Assembly (NCBI GenBank): GCA_964017155.1
Contig: OZ024862.1
Coordinates: forward strand, 25,535,013-25,599,012
Length of the DNA: 64,000 nucleotides
Origin: Oasisia sp. SBJ-2009
Taxonomy: Eukaryota > Annelida > Polychaeta > Sabellida > Siboglinidae
Direction of reading: 5' to 3'
Numbering within the stretch: position 1 is the stretch's first letter; every line of letters begins with the position of its first letter. Below are positions 1 through 9,814 of the stretch, piece after piece. Below the pieces are notes generated by a model. The model was not told where the DNA came from. It saw only the letters and a list, made by a program, of their open reading frames with translations, and did not search any database. Made by a program: the position numbers and the translations under genes.

Positions 1-640
1 GTGGGTGAGTGGGTGAGTGGGTGAGTGGGTGAGTGGGTGAGTGGGTGAGTGGGTGAGTGGGTGAGTGGGTGAGTGGGTGAGTGGGTGAGTGGGTGAGTGC
101 GTGAGTGGGTGGGTGAGTGAGTGAGTGAGGGAGGGAGGGAGGGAGGGAGTGAGTGAGTGAGTGAGTGAGTGAGTGAGTGAGTGAGTGAGTGAGTGAGTGA
201 GTGAGTGAGAGAGAGAGAGAGAGTGAGTGAGTGAGTGAGTGAGCGAGCGAGCGAGCGAGCGAGCGAGCGAGTGAGTGAGTGAGTGAGTGAGTGAGTGAGT
301 GAGTGAGTGAGTGAGTGAGTGAGTGAGTGAGTGAGTGAGTGAGTGAGTGAGTGAGTGAGTGAGTGAGTGAGTGAGTGAGTGAGTGAGTGAGTGAGTGAGT
401 GAGTGAGTGAGTGAGTGAGTGAGTGAGTGAGTGAGTGAGTGAGTGAGTGAGTGAGTGAGTGAGTGAGTGAGTGAGTGAGTGAGTGAGTGAGTGAGTGAGT
501 GAGTGAGTGAGTGAGTGAGTGAGTGAGTGAGTGAGTGAGTGAGTGAGTGAGTGAGTGAGTGAGTGAGTGAGTGAGTGAGTGAGTGAGTGAGTGAGTGAGT
601 GAGTGAGTGAGTGAGTGAGTGAGTGAGTGAGTGAGTGAGT
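1..640. repeat. (GTGA)n tetranucleotide array with variant blocks
   Basis: The first 640 bases are almost entirely GTGA/GAGT tetranucleotide repeats. The first 110 bases are an 8-mer variant (GTGGGTGA), followed by short GGGA, GAGA and GAGC blocks and then a long pure stretch from about 270 to 640. No coding content is seen. The array runs off the left edge, so its full length is unknown. Confidence 0.97.
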
Positions 641-644
641 GATT

Positions 645-666
645 CAGAGAGCCAGTCAGCGAGCCA

Positions 667-728
<62 letters not shown>

Positions 729-770
729 CATTAGGCAAGCAGACAAGCCAACCAGCAAGCAAAACCATAC
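645..770. repeat. Degenerate CAGC/CAAG tetranucleotide array
   Basis: Immediately after the GTGA array the repeat changes to AGCC/AGTC and then AAGC units (about 650-770). It looks like a second, differently mutated tetranucleotide array. Open frames through it are low-complexity S/Q/A/K strings and are not genes. Confidence 0.9.
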
Positions 771-852
771 TGAAGCCTCATGATTTAGTGTATACTATGA
801 TTTGCATAGTGGCTTGAAAGATAGAAATACGCCGATGTGCGTACGTGCGTGC

Positions 853-1056
<204 letters not shown>

Positions 1057-1254
1057 TTTGTGTATGTGTGGGGGGTGGGGAGGTGTGTACATCCGTGTGT
1101 GTGCATGTATGTGTATATGCGTGTATTCTAGTGTAAATGCATACGTGCCTCATAAAAACCCAATGTGAAAATATTATCCAAATACTGTGACATAATTATA
1201 TCAGTCTGACGCCGTTATAACAGTGTGCATTCTAAGCCTGGTGTTTGGCAACCT

Positions 1255-1820
1255 GTTTCTCTAGAGGACACGTAGCTTGACAGCTCCTCTAGGTAGTAAA
1301 TCAAGAAGACAGGTCAACATACTGCACTATGTAGTATACCTAACTTGGCTGTCTTCCAGAATAATTTCCTTGGTCTTGAACACAACAGTCTGATACTATT
1401 GTTGACTAATTCTGCTTCACATGTACCGAGTCTGATCGTTGAGTTTGATGTCTTTGTTGTGTGGTGGCCAACACAACTCAGAGACGTTGTACAGTCAAGG
1501 TTGTCAGTCAACGCTTTACGTCTCAACCTGACCTAGCATTAGGATAATCATACACGTGTGCATGTATACGCGCACACTCCTTATAATTATTTCATAGGCT
1601 GACAATCCAACTAGCTCACAACCTTGACTGTATACGTACGACGGCCAGCACTCAACAAAGACGTACATCAAACTCAACGACCAGACCCGATACATATGAA
1701 GCAACACTAGTCAACAACAGTATCAGACTGTTGTTTACCAGACACAGTGCAGTATGTTGATCCGTCCTCTTGATTTGCTACATAAAGGTCCTGTCAGTCC
1801 AACATGTGTCTCCTACAGCG
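1255..1820. repeat. Imperfect foldback (inverted repeat) element
   Basis: The segment from about 1255 to 1508 is an imperfect reverse complement of about 1604 to 1820. For example, AGTAAATCAAGAAGACAGGT near 1296 pairs with the strand containing CCGTCCTCTTGATTTGCTAC near 1762, and AACATACTGCAC pairs with GTGCAGTATGTT. The arms are diverged by substitutions and small indels, with a spacer of about 100 bp. It fits an old foldback or MITE-type element; no target duplication could be fixed. Confidence 0.65.
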
Positions 1821-3114
1821 AACATCAGCAGATGCCCTAAAGCATAAATATATCATACAGTCAAACATCCTTTAAACCCATTGTGGAATACGCGTCGTCG
1901 ACAGTATAGGATCCAGCTTCGGCGATGGAGAGTTACCAATGACAAGCTGCTCGCTTCTTGGACTTGGAGAGCGCCTGAAACAACGCAGCGATGTGGCGAC
2001 ATTGAACGAAAATCAGAAATTGCAGACAGTAGCGAGCGGGCACATATGTCAAGTTCGTAATATTCTACCGCACGAAGAACAACTTGGTGAACATAAGCAA
2101 AGACTCCCCCCGCCGCTCCAACTCGCATCAAAGGAAATTGATACCGCTCCTTTCAAACATTTAACCGCACCTTCAAGGGACGGAACAATTAACCCAAACT
2201 GGTAGTTAGCCAACAATCACTAGTCTCATTTAGAATGCACATGCACTCAATGACTGACTAAAGTAATAATATCTATACCAAAAATAATCTATACACCCAT
2301 ATCAACGCTAAATCGTCCACTATCAACATTTCACCCAATTTCGCCAACACCGTAGCCATACATGTGAATAGTATACTGTTCTGAGCTGATCATAACAACA
2401 AAGAGACGATTTCGAAGACCACAGCACAAAACCATTGTTGGTGGTTGTAGACAACTACTTGCTTAAATTATAAATTAACATGCTGTTGTGATGATATCTT
2501 ACAGAACACTACTACGGTAACTATGACACTATGCAACATAAGCTATTACATAATAGAATGCTAGCAATGCAAAATGTTTTGTGTTTTCATTGTATTGCCG
2601 CATTTAGACGAGCAGTGTTTATATTGTTTGTCAATCGTGACCGGATGTCACCTTTCATATATGGGACAGTACATCCAACCGACAACTCTGGACTAATAGG
2701 CTAAACATTCGTCTCAATAACCACGTGTTCTTGTTCCAGAGTTGGAATACTCAAAACAGTGGTTAGTCTTTCATTGTTTTGTTTTTTCACGAATATAGGT
2801 TAAACATGCAGAAGGGCACATATCAGGAAGACATATAGAGTAATTTCCTGTTTTGTTTTACGTTCTCTGTGTGACCGCTACAAATTATCGACGTCATACA
2901 ATAGATACTGTGTGGGGAATACACTGTTTCGTTTGGATACTAGATGAGGGCCAATATGTAACGCCATCTAGTGAACAAATATATACTAAATAGACCCTGA
3001 CAAAAAGAATAACACGCAAACACGTGAGTAAATATCCTTAAATTACTATCTTTGTTTTTGCTAGTACACAGCCAATTAGTAAATCAGTGTGCCGTGTATA
3101 GATGTGAATAGACT
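1821..3114. other. No gene recognised
   Basis: AT-rich non-coding DNA. Short open frames around 1853-2205 show no recognisable domain, no credible splice context and no match to the repeat families in this window. Confidence 0.6.
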
Positions 3115-4780
3115 TCACACAGACATAGACGTGTGGAACGCGACAATTAGGAAGATATACACAAACAATTTCAAAGTTAGTATCTTTTTCTGTCTGCCTC
3201 TTCTTCTCCCTCCTTGCACTGTGCCATGTTGGATTGTCTTGGCAAGCCCTGTAGATTTGGTTACGTGCCCGTTCCATTTCAGTTTGCGTCGCTTTGCTGT
3301 GATCAAGAGGTCTTCATGGGGCCCAATGGCTTGCCGAGTTCTGTTTCGCACCTCTTCGTTGGAGATGTGGTCTATGTAGGTGTTGCCGAGGAGCTTTCTG
3401 AGGCATCTCATCCCCATGGCCTGTATCCTTCTCTCTGTGTCTGCTGTTAGTGTCCACGACTCACAGGCGTATAGGAATATGAACATGACCAGGGAGCGCA
3501 TCAGTATACATGATCTTTGAGCTGAGCGCTATGTTCCTGTCATTCCAGATGGTCTTGAGTTTTGCGAGTGCTGCTGTGTGGTCTGGGCGAGCCTGGCGAA
3601 ATATTCAGGTTTGGATCCTTCATCTGCGGTGGTTGCTCCCAGGTATTTGAACCTGTTGACGCAATCTAGTTTCTCGTCGTTGACCCTGATGTCAGTGCTG
3701 ATGCCATTGGTGTTGTTGGTCATCAGTTTGTTATTCTCTGCATTGATCTGCCGAAGGCCTTATAGAAGTCTTTCAAGGCGCTCCACCAAGTTAGCTAGCT
3801 CCTCTTCCCTTCCTTCGTCGGCAAAACGCAAGTTTGTAATTTCCCTGCCACCAGTGCTGACTGTCCATTCATGGTCATTCAGTGAGTCAGTCATAATTTT
3901 CTCCAAGAAATTGTTGAAAAGGGTAGGGGAGAGCACACAGCCGTGTTGAAAATGGTAGGGGAGAGCACACAGCCTAGTGTTACTCTGACTGTGGTTCTGA
4001 ACCAGTCCACTATGCTGTTTTTAAGGTAGACTGCACTGGTGACCTTGTCATAGAGGTTCTGTATCATTTTTAACAGGTTGGCGTTGATGTTGTACTGCCT
4101 CATGGTGGTCCATAGTGCTGCATGCCATACCATGTCGAACGCCTTCTTGAAGTTCACGAAGACGTGGTAGAGGTCTTGCTGGTGTCGGACGTACTTCTCG
4201 CACAGTATCCTAAGATTGAAGGCCTGCTCTGTTGTGCTGCGTCCTGGTCTGAAGCCTGTACTGCCTTACTCCTTCCGCATCTTTCTTCTTCTTCTTCAAC
4301 TCCCTCCGTTTGTCGCACAGATCAAATAAGTGAGCTGTTGCCCAGGGCTTCTTGACTGGGCAATGTTTGCCAAGGATCTCACTGGCTGTGTTGGTCACTG
4401 CTGTGTAGAAGGTGTCGATCAATGTTTCCATGTCTATGCCGTCAGCGTCCAGAATGGCGAGCGCTGCAAATTTCTCTCCTATCATTGCATGGAAGGCTTC
4501 TGCTACTTCGGGGCCCGTCAGCGTCTCAGGGTCATATTTGCCTAGTTTCTTGACCCTCTTCAGATGTAGCTTGAAGGTCATCATGACGAGCTCATGGTCG
4601 CTTCCAATGTCTGCTCCAGGAATGATCCGTGTCTTGGCAATGTTCACATTGGACCGGAAGCGCTTCCTTACCATGGCGTAGTCTATCTTGTTGTGGTGCT
4701 TTCCGTTTGAACTGTGTCACGTGGCTCTTCTGGATGCTTTGTGTGGGCCAAAGGTGTTTAACAAGATTTAACAAGATTGC
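3115..4780 (-). pseudogene. Decayed LINE (endonuclease plus reverse transcriptase), first copy
   Basis: Read on the minus strand, a broken non-LTR retrotransposon runs from about 4780 (5') to 3115 (3'). The first piece (4674-4210) carries the end of an apurinic-type endonuclease with GADIGSDHELVMM, followed by a lysine-rich linker. The next piece (4157-3891) is a reverse transcriptase core with FKKAFDMVWHAALW. Pieces at 3723-3529 (VNRFKYLGATTADEG) and 3501-3115 (FLYACESWTLTADTERR) form the C-terminal end typical of invertebrate endonuclease-reverse transcriptases. Frameshifts separate the pieces and an internal stretch, including the YADD region, is missing. It cannot encode an active protein. 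The exact LINE clade cannot be settled by eye. Confidence 0.85.
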
Positions 4781-4854
4781 CACCTAGAGAATCAACTCTA
4801 GATGGCAGGTGGACAAGGAAGCCGTTTGGCCTATCGAGAGTCCAACCTATCTAT

Positions 4855-5850
4855 CTAAGTATACCCCGCCCGTCTTAGGTACATGTCAATTTTATTTTTA
4901 AATATATTAACACTACTAGCACTTACACAATCAGCTGATAATCTGTTCCATTCGTTTACTATTTTTTGAGAAAATGAAAATTTTCTAATATCTAGTCTAC
5001 ACTGCTTCTTTGCTAATGTAACTCCATGTCCTCTAGTCCTTCTCTCTTCCTTGACCGTGAAAAAAATATTTCTGTCAATATTTTCATACCCATTCAATAT
5101 TTTAAAAACCTCAATCTGATCTCCTCTCAATCTTGCAATTCCACACTGCTCTGATACCTTCATGTCAGCACTAATGGTTAACCCTAAGTCCTTTTCCTTT
5201 ACAGTAGTATTTAGTACAGTACCACCCATTGTATATTGTGCATTTTCATTCCCATGTCCTGTGTGGGGACACTTACACTTTCCAAAATTAAACAGCATTT
5301 GCCATTTCTCAGACCATTCTATCAACTTATTAAGATCATCTTGTAAATGCTGTCTATCTGCATCACTTTTAATTTTCCTAAGCACTTTTGTGTCGTCCGC
5401 AAACTTCAACACCTTGCTTGTTATGTCATCATCCAAATCATTGACATATATTGAGAATAAAATAGGTCCCAATACTGATCCTTGCGGTACTCCACTCAAA
5501 ACAGATTTCCAGTTTGAAACCTCCCCATCAACTACTACTCTTTGTCTTCTATCAATAAGCCATTTTTCTATCCAGTTAATCATACTATTTCCTATGCCAT
5601 GGGCCTTTAGTTTAAGTAGTAATCTTTGGTGTGGCACTTTGTCAAAGGCTTTTTTAAAATCTAAGTAGATTATATCTACTGGTGATCCCTCATCTACCCA
5701 CTTTGTGACATCTTCCAAAAAACATAACATATTTGTTAAGCATGACCTCGCTTTTAAAAACCCATGTTGAGATGTGTTTATCAACGACCTTATGCTGGCG
5801 ATGTGTTCGCCAGCATAAGGTCGTTGTAGCTGGCAAATTCCAGGAGCCAC
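4855..5850 (-). pseudogene. Truncated CR1/jockey-like LINE reverse transcriptase
   Basis: A 331-aa minus-strand open frame holds a 5'-truncated reverse transcriptase. It begins in the finger region (INTSQHGFLKARSC), continues with the first catalytic aspartate motif (IYLDFKKAFDKVPH), SGVPQGSVLGPILF, and the catalytic FADDTKV, then the C-terminal KIVNEWNRLSADCV and LRRAGYT. The endonuclease and N-terminal part are absent. Between SEQCGIA and RLRGDQIEVFKI the segment that normally holds the PHLEY-type C-terminal region appears to be missing in frame, so this copy is deleted as well as truncated. Just past the stop (4840-4860) lies a TATC/TAAG-like tail, as expected for the 3' end. Otherwise the frame is surprisingly intact, suggesting a fairly recent insertion. 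Confidence 0.9.
5783..5825. repeat. Perfect 19-bp hairpin at the LINE 5' truncation point
   Basis: AACGACCTTATGCTGGCGA (5783-5801) is followed by a 5-base loop TGTGT and the exact reverse complement at 5807-5825. It coincides with the place where recognisable reverse transcriptase sequence of the 4855-5850 copy stops. Confidence 0.85.
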
Positions 5851-5897
5851 AGGCCTCTCTCATTTGACCTAAACCTGAGGCTAGACATAGTACAGAC

Positions 5898-6605
5898 ATG
5901 TGTATATATGCCTTCAAAGAGGCTGTACTCAAATATAGGAGTTTGAATAGTTATGCATACTCGTGTTTGTTGGCTTTTGACCGTGTAAATCATTATGTTC
6001 TATTTGAGGAACTTATAAAGCGGGGCATACCTGTATATATAGTTAGGATTTTAATATTTTGGTATATACTACTCAAAAAATACATGTACTTTGGAAAAAT
6101 ATAATGTCCAACAATTGTTCTGTTAGTAACAAGGTGTGTCAAGGAGGAATTCTCTCTCCTTATTTTGTGTGTGTTTACATGGATGATCTCAGTAACAAAT
6201 TAAACAATGTAACTGCTGGATGTATATTAGTTTCCTCGTTAATTAATCATTTGATGTATGCTGACGAAGTGGTGCTGAAGGCACTTTCATCTATGTGTTT
6301 ATCAATGTTATTATCTGAGTGTTCAGAATATGGGATAGAACATGATAATACCAATAGTAACGTTATGAAATTTTCTTGTAAAAGGTTCCAAGATATAGAC
6401 ATTCCAAACCTTTTGCTAAATGGTGAAACATTGCCAAGGGTTAGTAAATATAAATATCTTGGGCATATCATCACAGAAGATCTATGTGACAATGATGACA
6501 TATCTAGGCAATACATGTGCTTACTGGTGCAAACATCACAGAACCCAGGACACAGGGAAAACGAAAACCTACATACTTCAAGATGTTCCTGGAATATATT
6601 TTGGA
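5898..6605 (+). pseudogene. Reverse transcriptase fragment of a third LINE
   Basis: Plus-strand fragments in shifting frames encode a reverse transcriptase: AFDRVNHYVLFEELIKRGIP near 5965-6030, then CQGGILSPYFVCVYMDDLSN near 6140-6200, then a degenerate active site HLMYADEVVL (YADE instead of YADD), and KYKYLGHIITEDL. The aspartate to glutamate change and the frameshifts make it non-functional. It is followed directly by a long TA array. It lies in the opposite orientation to the two LINEs on its left. Confidence 0.82.
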
Positions 6606-6631
6606 TCTTACGTTTTATGACTATTTTAATA

Positions 6632-6733
<102 letters not shown>

Positions 6734-6744
6734 TGGTATAACTT

Positions 6745-7250
6745 AATTTTATTTTCATCAAAATAATGGCTGCATTGGATTCACCATACATAAAAATACC
6801 TAAAGCGACTCCGAGTTCAAGTTTCTATACCATTTATTGCCAAAGGTATAGCGATTTTAAGACTTTCGGTGACCGGTGGCGGCCATCTTGAATATTCGAA
6901 CGAAAGAGTCGACGAAAAAAATTGAAACAGTTTTTATTCAGTTTTTTAGGGTTAGGGTTATGTGAAAAAGCACAATTATAAAAATTTACGTGAAAAATCC
7001 CAGGACGTACATTTGATACATAATTGCGTATACTATATATACATTTTACGGTCATTTTAACACATTTTTTGCTAGTATAGTTTTACTTTCATTTCTTTCA
7101 CCAAAATAATAGTTGCATTGGATTCCCCATGCATCAATACATATAAAACGACTCCGAGTTCAAGTTTCTATACCGGTTATTGGCAAAGATATAGCGATTA
7201 TAAGAATTTTGGTGAACGGTGGCGGCCATCTTGAATTTTCCCACGAAAAA
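6745..7250. repeat. Two diverged copies of a transposon-end-like sequence
   Basis: About 150 bp at 6755-6895 recur at 7102-7245. Both contain GCATTGGATTC, CGACTCCGAGTTCAAG and GGTGGCGGCCATCTTGAAT in the same order. The same landmarks (TTGGAATCCCCATACCTGAA and GGTGGCCATCTTGGAT) occur in the right terminal inverted repeat of the 40.9-45.0 kb element (44771-44898). These copies are therefore probably subterminal remnants of related elements. No intact ends or target duplications were found. Confidence 0.65.
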
Positions 7251-7354
7251 GTGGACGTAAAAAGGAAATCCTTTAGTCCTTTATGGTCAAAATGAGTGAA
7301 AAATCACAATTATTTAAAATCGATATGAATGACACAATGACATACACTAAGTAC

Positions 7355-7618
7355 GGCATGTGTCTGATTAGGCACACTTTAGTAACCAGCAAGCAACGCC
7401 ACCACCTCAGGGAACACATCCATGACGACGGTGCCTTTATAGGACAGCACAACGCTACAACAGTGAGACAGACAGAAGTCCGAATGAGAGCCAGAAAGAA
7501 CGAACTGCGCCTTGGAACGATGTGCCAGTCGGCACGTGTGTGGTTTGACACACCTTAGTAACCAGCAACCAACGCGACCACCTCAGAGACCACATCCACG
7601 ACAACGGTGCCTTGTAGT
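7355..7618. repeat. Tandem duplication, spacing about 178 bp
   Basis: About 85 bases around 7367-7440 (TTTAGTAACCAGCAAGCAAC onwards, ending CGACGGTGCCTT) recur at about 7552-7618 with about 12% differences. No function is evident. Confidence 0.7.
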
Positions 7619-7742
7619 GGGGCGGCATAGCTAACCTATTGTTCATTTTGTGATACAAGCACCAGATTTGGATACGCATAGCTTAACATACTTGAACGAA
7701 ATCTTAATATTGGACTATTGGAAAATGGCATCCTGATTACCA

Positions 7743-7770
7743 TGGCAGCCATTTTATAAAATGGCTGCCA
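7743..7770. repeat. Perfect 28-bp palindrome
   Basis: The sequence centred on TTTTATAAAA is self-complementary for 28 bases with TGGCAGCC/GGCTGCCA arms. It lies between transposon-end-like repeats and the decayed gene fragment at 8212-8615. Confidence 0.85.
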
Positions 7771-8211
7771 GCGGCTATTGGCATAGAAAATAATTGCCAC
7801 CTCAAGCTGCTGTTTCCATGTATTCAGGAAAAAAAATATTATTTACATACAAGGTACAGTGCAAAATAGGTTTATTGCAATGTAACGTAATAAATTTAAT
7901 GAAAGAAAATGCAACAAAGTGGCGAGATTGTCTCTCCATGTTATGGTGATAACTTGATTAAACCGTAGCCTATCCAGTACAGTTACGTATTAGCATAGAC
8001 CATATAACAATGTTCAGTGAATGTACTGAAGCCATAACTATGTTATCTAAGTTATATGAGAATACCAGTGTTATTGTTGAATACTATTTAAATCATTATA
8101 TTAATACATCATGATCATGTGACAACTTGACAACTTCCCATGGATCATGGCGTGGCACTTTAATGTTTGAGTAAATGAGAGATCTTAGAGTCAGCTGGCA
8201 CATTCTCCGTG

Positions 8212-8615
8212 CTAGTGACATGATGTTGATGCTTGTGGCAATGTAGTCCAGTGGGGCTTATACATTTCTTCTGTGTTCACCCACCCCCAGTCAGTTGGTG
8301 ATGGCAACACAGGGTCTGGTAGCAGTGTCTTCCCCCAGATGTGACCACCCTGGTAGACTGGTCTCTTGACATGCTCCTCTAGAGCAGCTCGGATAGGCGG
8401 GATTTGCTGCATCGAGTTTTTTCGTAGAAAGAGCTTCCTTCTTGCATGGTCCACATCGGTGCAGGTGCTAGTAGTGTCAAACAGAAGTATGACAAACCTT
8501 TCGATTATGTGAATTGCATCATCGGGGATCTCCTTTGGTCCATCTGCAAACATAAATAGTGCATCTGTCAGTTCCGGCAATGACTTCCAGCGCCTCTGAG
8601 TTTGGTTTCCAGTGA
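8212..8615 (-). pseudogene. C-terminal fragment of the PIN-like/CXC multicopy family
   Basis: On the minus strand, 8615 to 8212 encodes SLPELTDALFMF, IIERFVILLFDTTS, IPPIRAALEEHVKRPVYQGG, SPTDWGWVNTEE and PHWTTLPQASTSCH, then a TAG stop. From memory of invertebrate multicopy proteins, this is the segment that follows the FHAxTGCDTVSSF motif and precedes a cysteine-rich CXC tail, the same family as the gene at 41317-43811. Here the stop falls exactly where the CXC cluster should begin, and the following codons (CAC GGA GAA TGT GCC AGC) look like decayed remains of it. No upstream part was found, so it is a fragment. Confidence 0.7.
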
Positions 8616-9218
8616 TTTAGGCGCAATAGATCTTACCTCGAGATTACCTCAAGATCAGCCAATAATTGCCCAAAATTAAGCATTGAGGCCGTCTCAAGGT
8701 TTATATTCTGGTGATGCAGTTTCTCTATTGATGTATTTTTGTATGCCTTTTTCCGGTTTGCATAGTCGAAACTGATTAATTTGAAGAAAAAATTATATAA
8801 CCTCTCAAATACCTTCTTCGTTGCCGGGCCGCACGCGTGTGAGAGAATGTTAGTATACTTGTTCTCGAATTAGTCGAATAACAAACCGATAGAATCTTTA
8901 ATTTTGAATTTTAATAGAAATTACCAATTTTACTGGACATTTTAGATATATTTGTTTATTAGTCTAACATATAATATATTTTAAATAAACGTGCATCTTA
9001 GATATAATACGATTTTTATTTGATCTAAGTAATAATTTTAATGGATAATTTTAAAGGACATTTTATATAATATAATTATATGTATTTATTGTATCTCATT
9101 TTATTGTATATAATAGGCAGTGTTAGGCACTACGAGTACGTGGTTCAAACGCCAGAACACATTAATTCCTATTTTACATGAAATGTACATTGCATGTTGA
9201 AAATGGGAAATAAAGCTT
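8616..9218. other. No gene recognised
   Basis: AT-rich DNA upstream of the LPCAT gene with no supported coding region. The end of this stretch (about 9140-9218, GGGAAATAAAGCTTC) resembles the 3' tail of a retroelement that runs into an ATT repeat. Confidence 0.5.
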
Positions 9219-9246
9219 CATTATTATTATTATTACTTTATTCTTC

Positions 9247-9277
<31 letters not shown>

Positions 9278-9280
9278 AAA
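9219..9280. repeat. (ATT)n microsatellite
   Basis: Two blocks of ATT repeat (9219-9235 and 9254-9276) followed by a poly-A run. It is probably the tail of an inserted retroelement just upstream of the LPCAT 5' region. Confidence 0.85.
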
Positions 9281-9325
9281 AAAAACCGGCGGATAACTCT
9301 GGCACAGCTGTGATAAAACAGCCTA

Positions 9326-9348
9326 CAGCGCACGCATGCGCACTGCGC
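9326..9348. promoter_or_regulatory. NRF-1-like GCGCATGCGC motif upstream of LPCAT
   Basis: The stretch CAGCGCACGCATGCGCACTG is a close match to the NRF-1 half-site pair (YGCGCAYGCGCR). It lies about 400 bp before the proposed LPCAT start codon in the most CpG-rich sequence of this neighbourhood (9290-9500). It is a candidate promoter element only; no TATA box was seen. Confidence 0.35.
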
Positions 9349-9742
9349 TTCTTACGGAATCCTGGCACGGCGAAATATGGGGCCCACAACACGAACTGTC
9401 GGACTGCGAAGTGGTACCATCTAGCGGGAATGTGTTTATCTGATCCAGACAGAATCGCGCCACGTAGCGTCAACCAGAGATGCATTTACATTCGCGCATG
9501 CTCAATGTAAGCATTAATACTAATTTCCGGTTCTTCAACTGCGATGGTTAGGACTTAGGTCACAGTGAGTCACACCTACAAACTGGCAGTATTGTAGCTG
9601 CACTGAGATAACGTGCCGTATTCTGAAAAAGTATGCGATGCTGTTCGACTGACGACCAAACATGAAGAACAACCATGGCGTCCGAAATCCAGCCGAACCA
9701 TGGCAGACGAAAAGTTCACATCGGGCCACGAATACGAAGAAG

Positions 9743-9814
9743 ATGGATCTGCCACTGCCAGCGAAGCATCCGTTCGTTCACCGGCCAAAAATAACGACCG
9801 TAGACAAACTGCAG
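9743..9814 (+). CDS. LPCAT2: LPCAT exon 1
   Basis: Encodes the start methionine and KHPFVHRPKITTVDKLQ, matching the N-terminal [K/R]HPFV motif of LPCATs. It ends in phase 0 at CAG|GTTGGT. The 5' UTR start is not visible. Confidence 0.85.

Noticed and set aside
3038..4681. Plus-strand open frames across the first LINE
   Set aside because: They are antisense shadows of the minus-strand endonuclease and reverse transcriptase.
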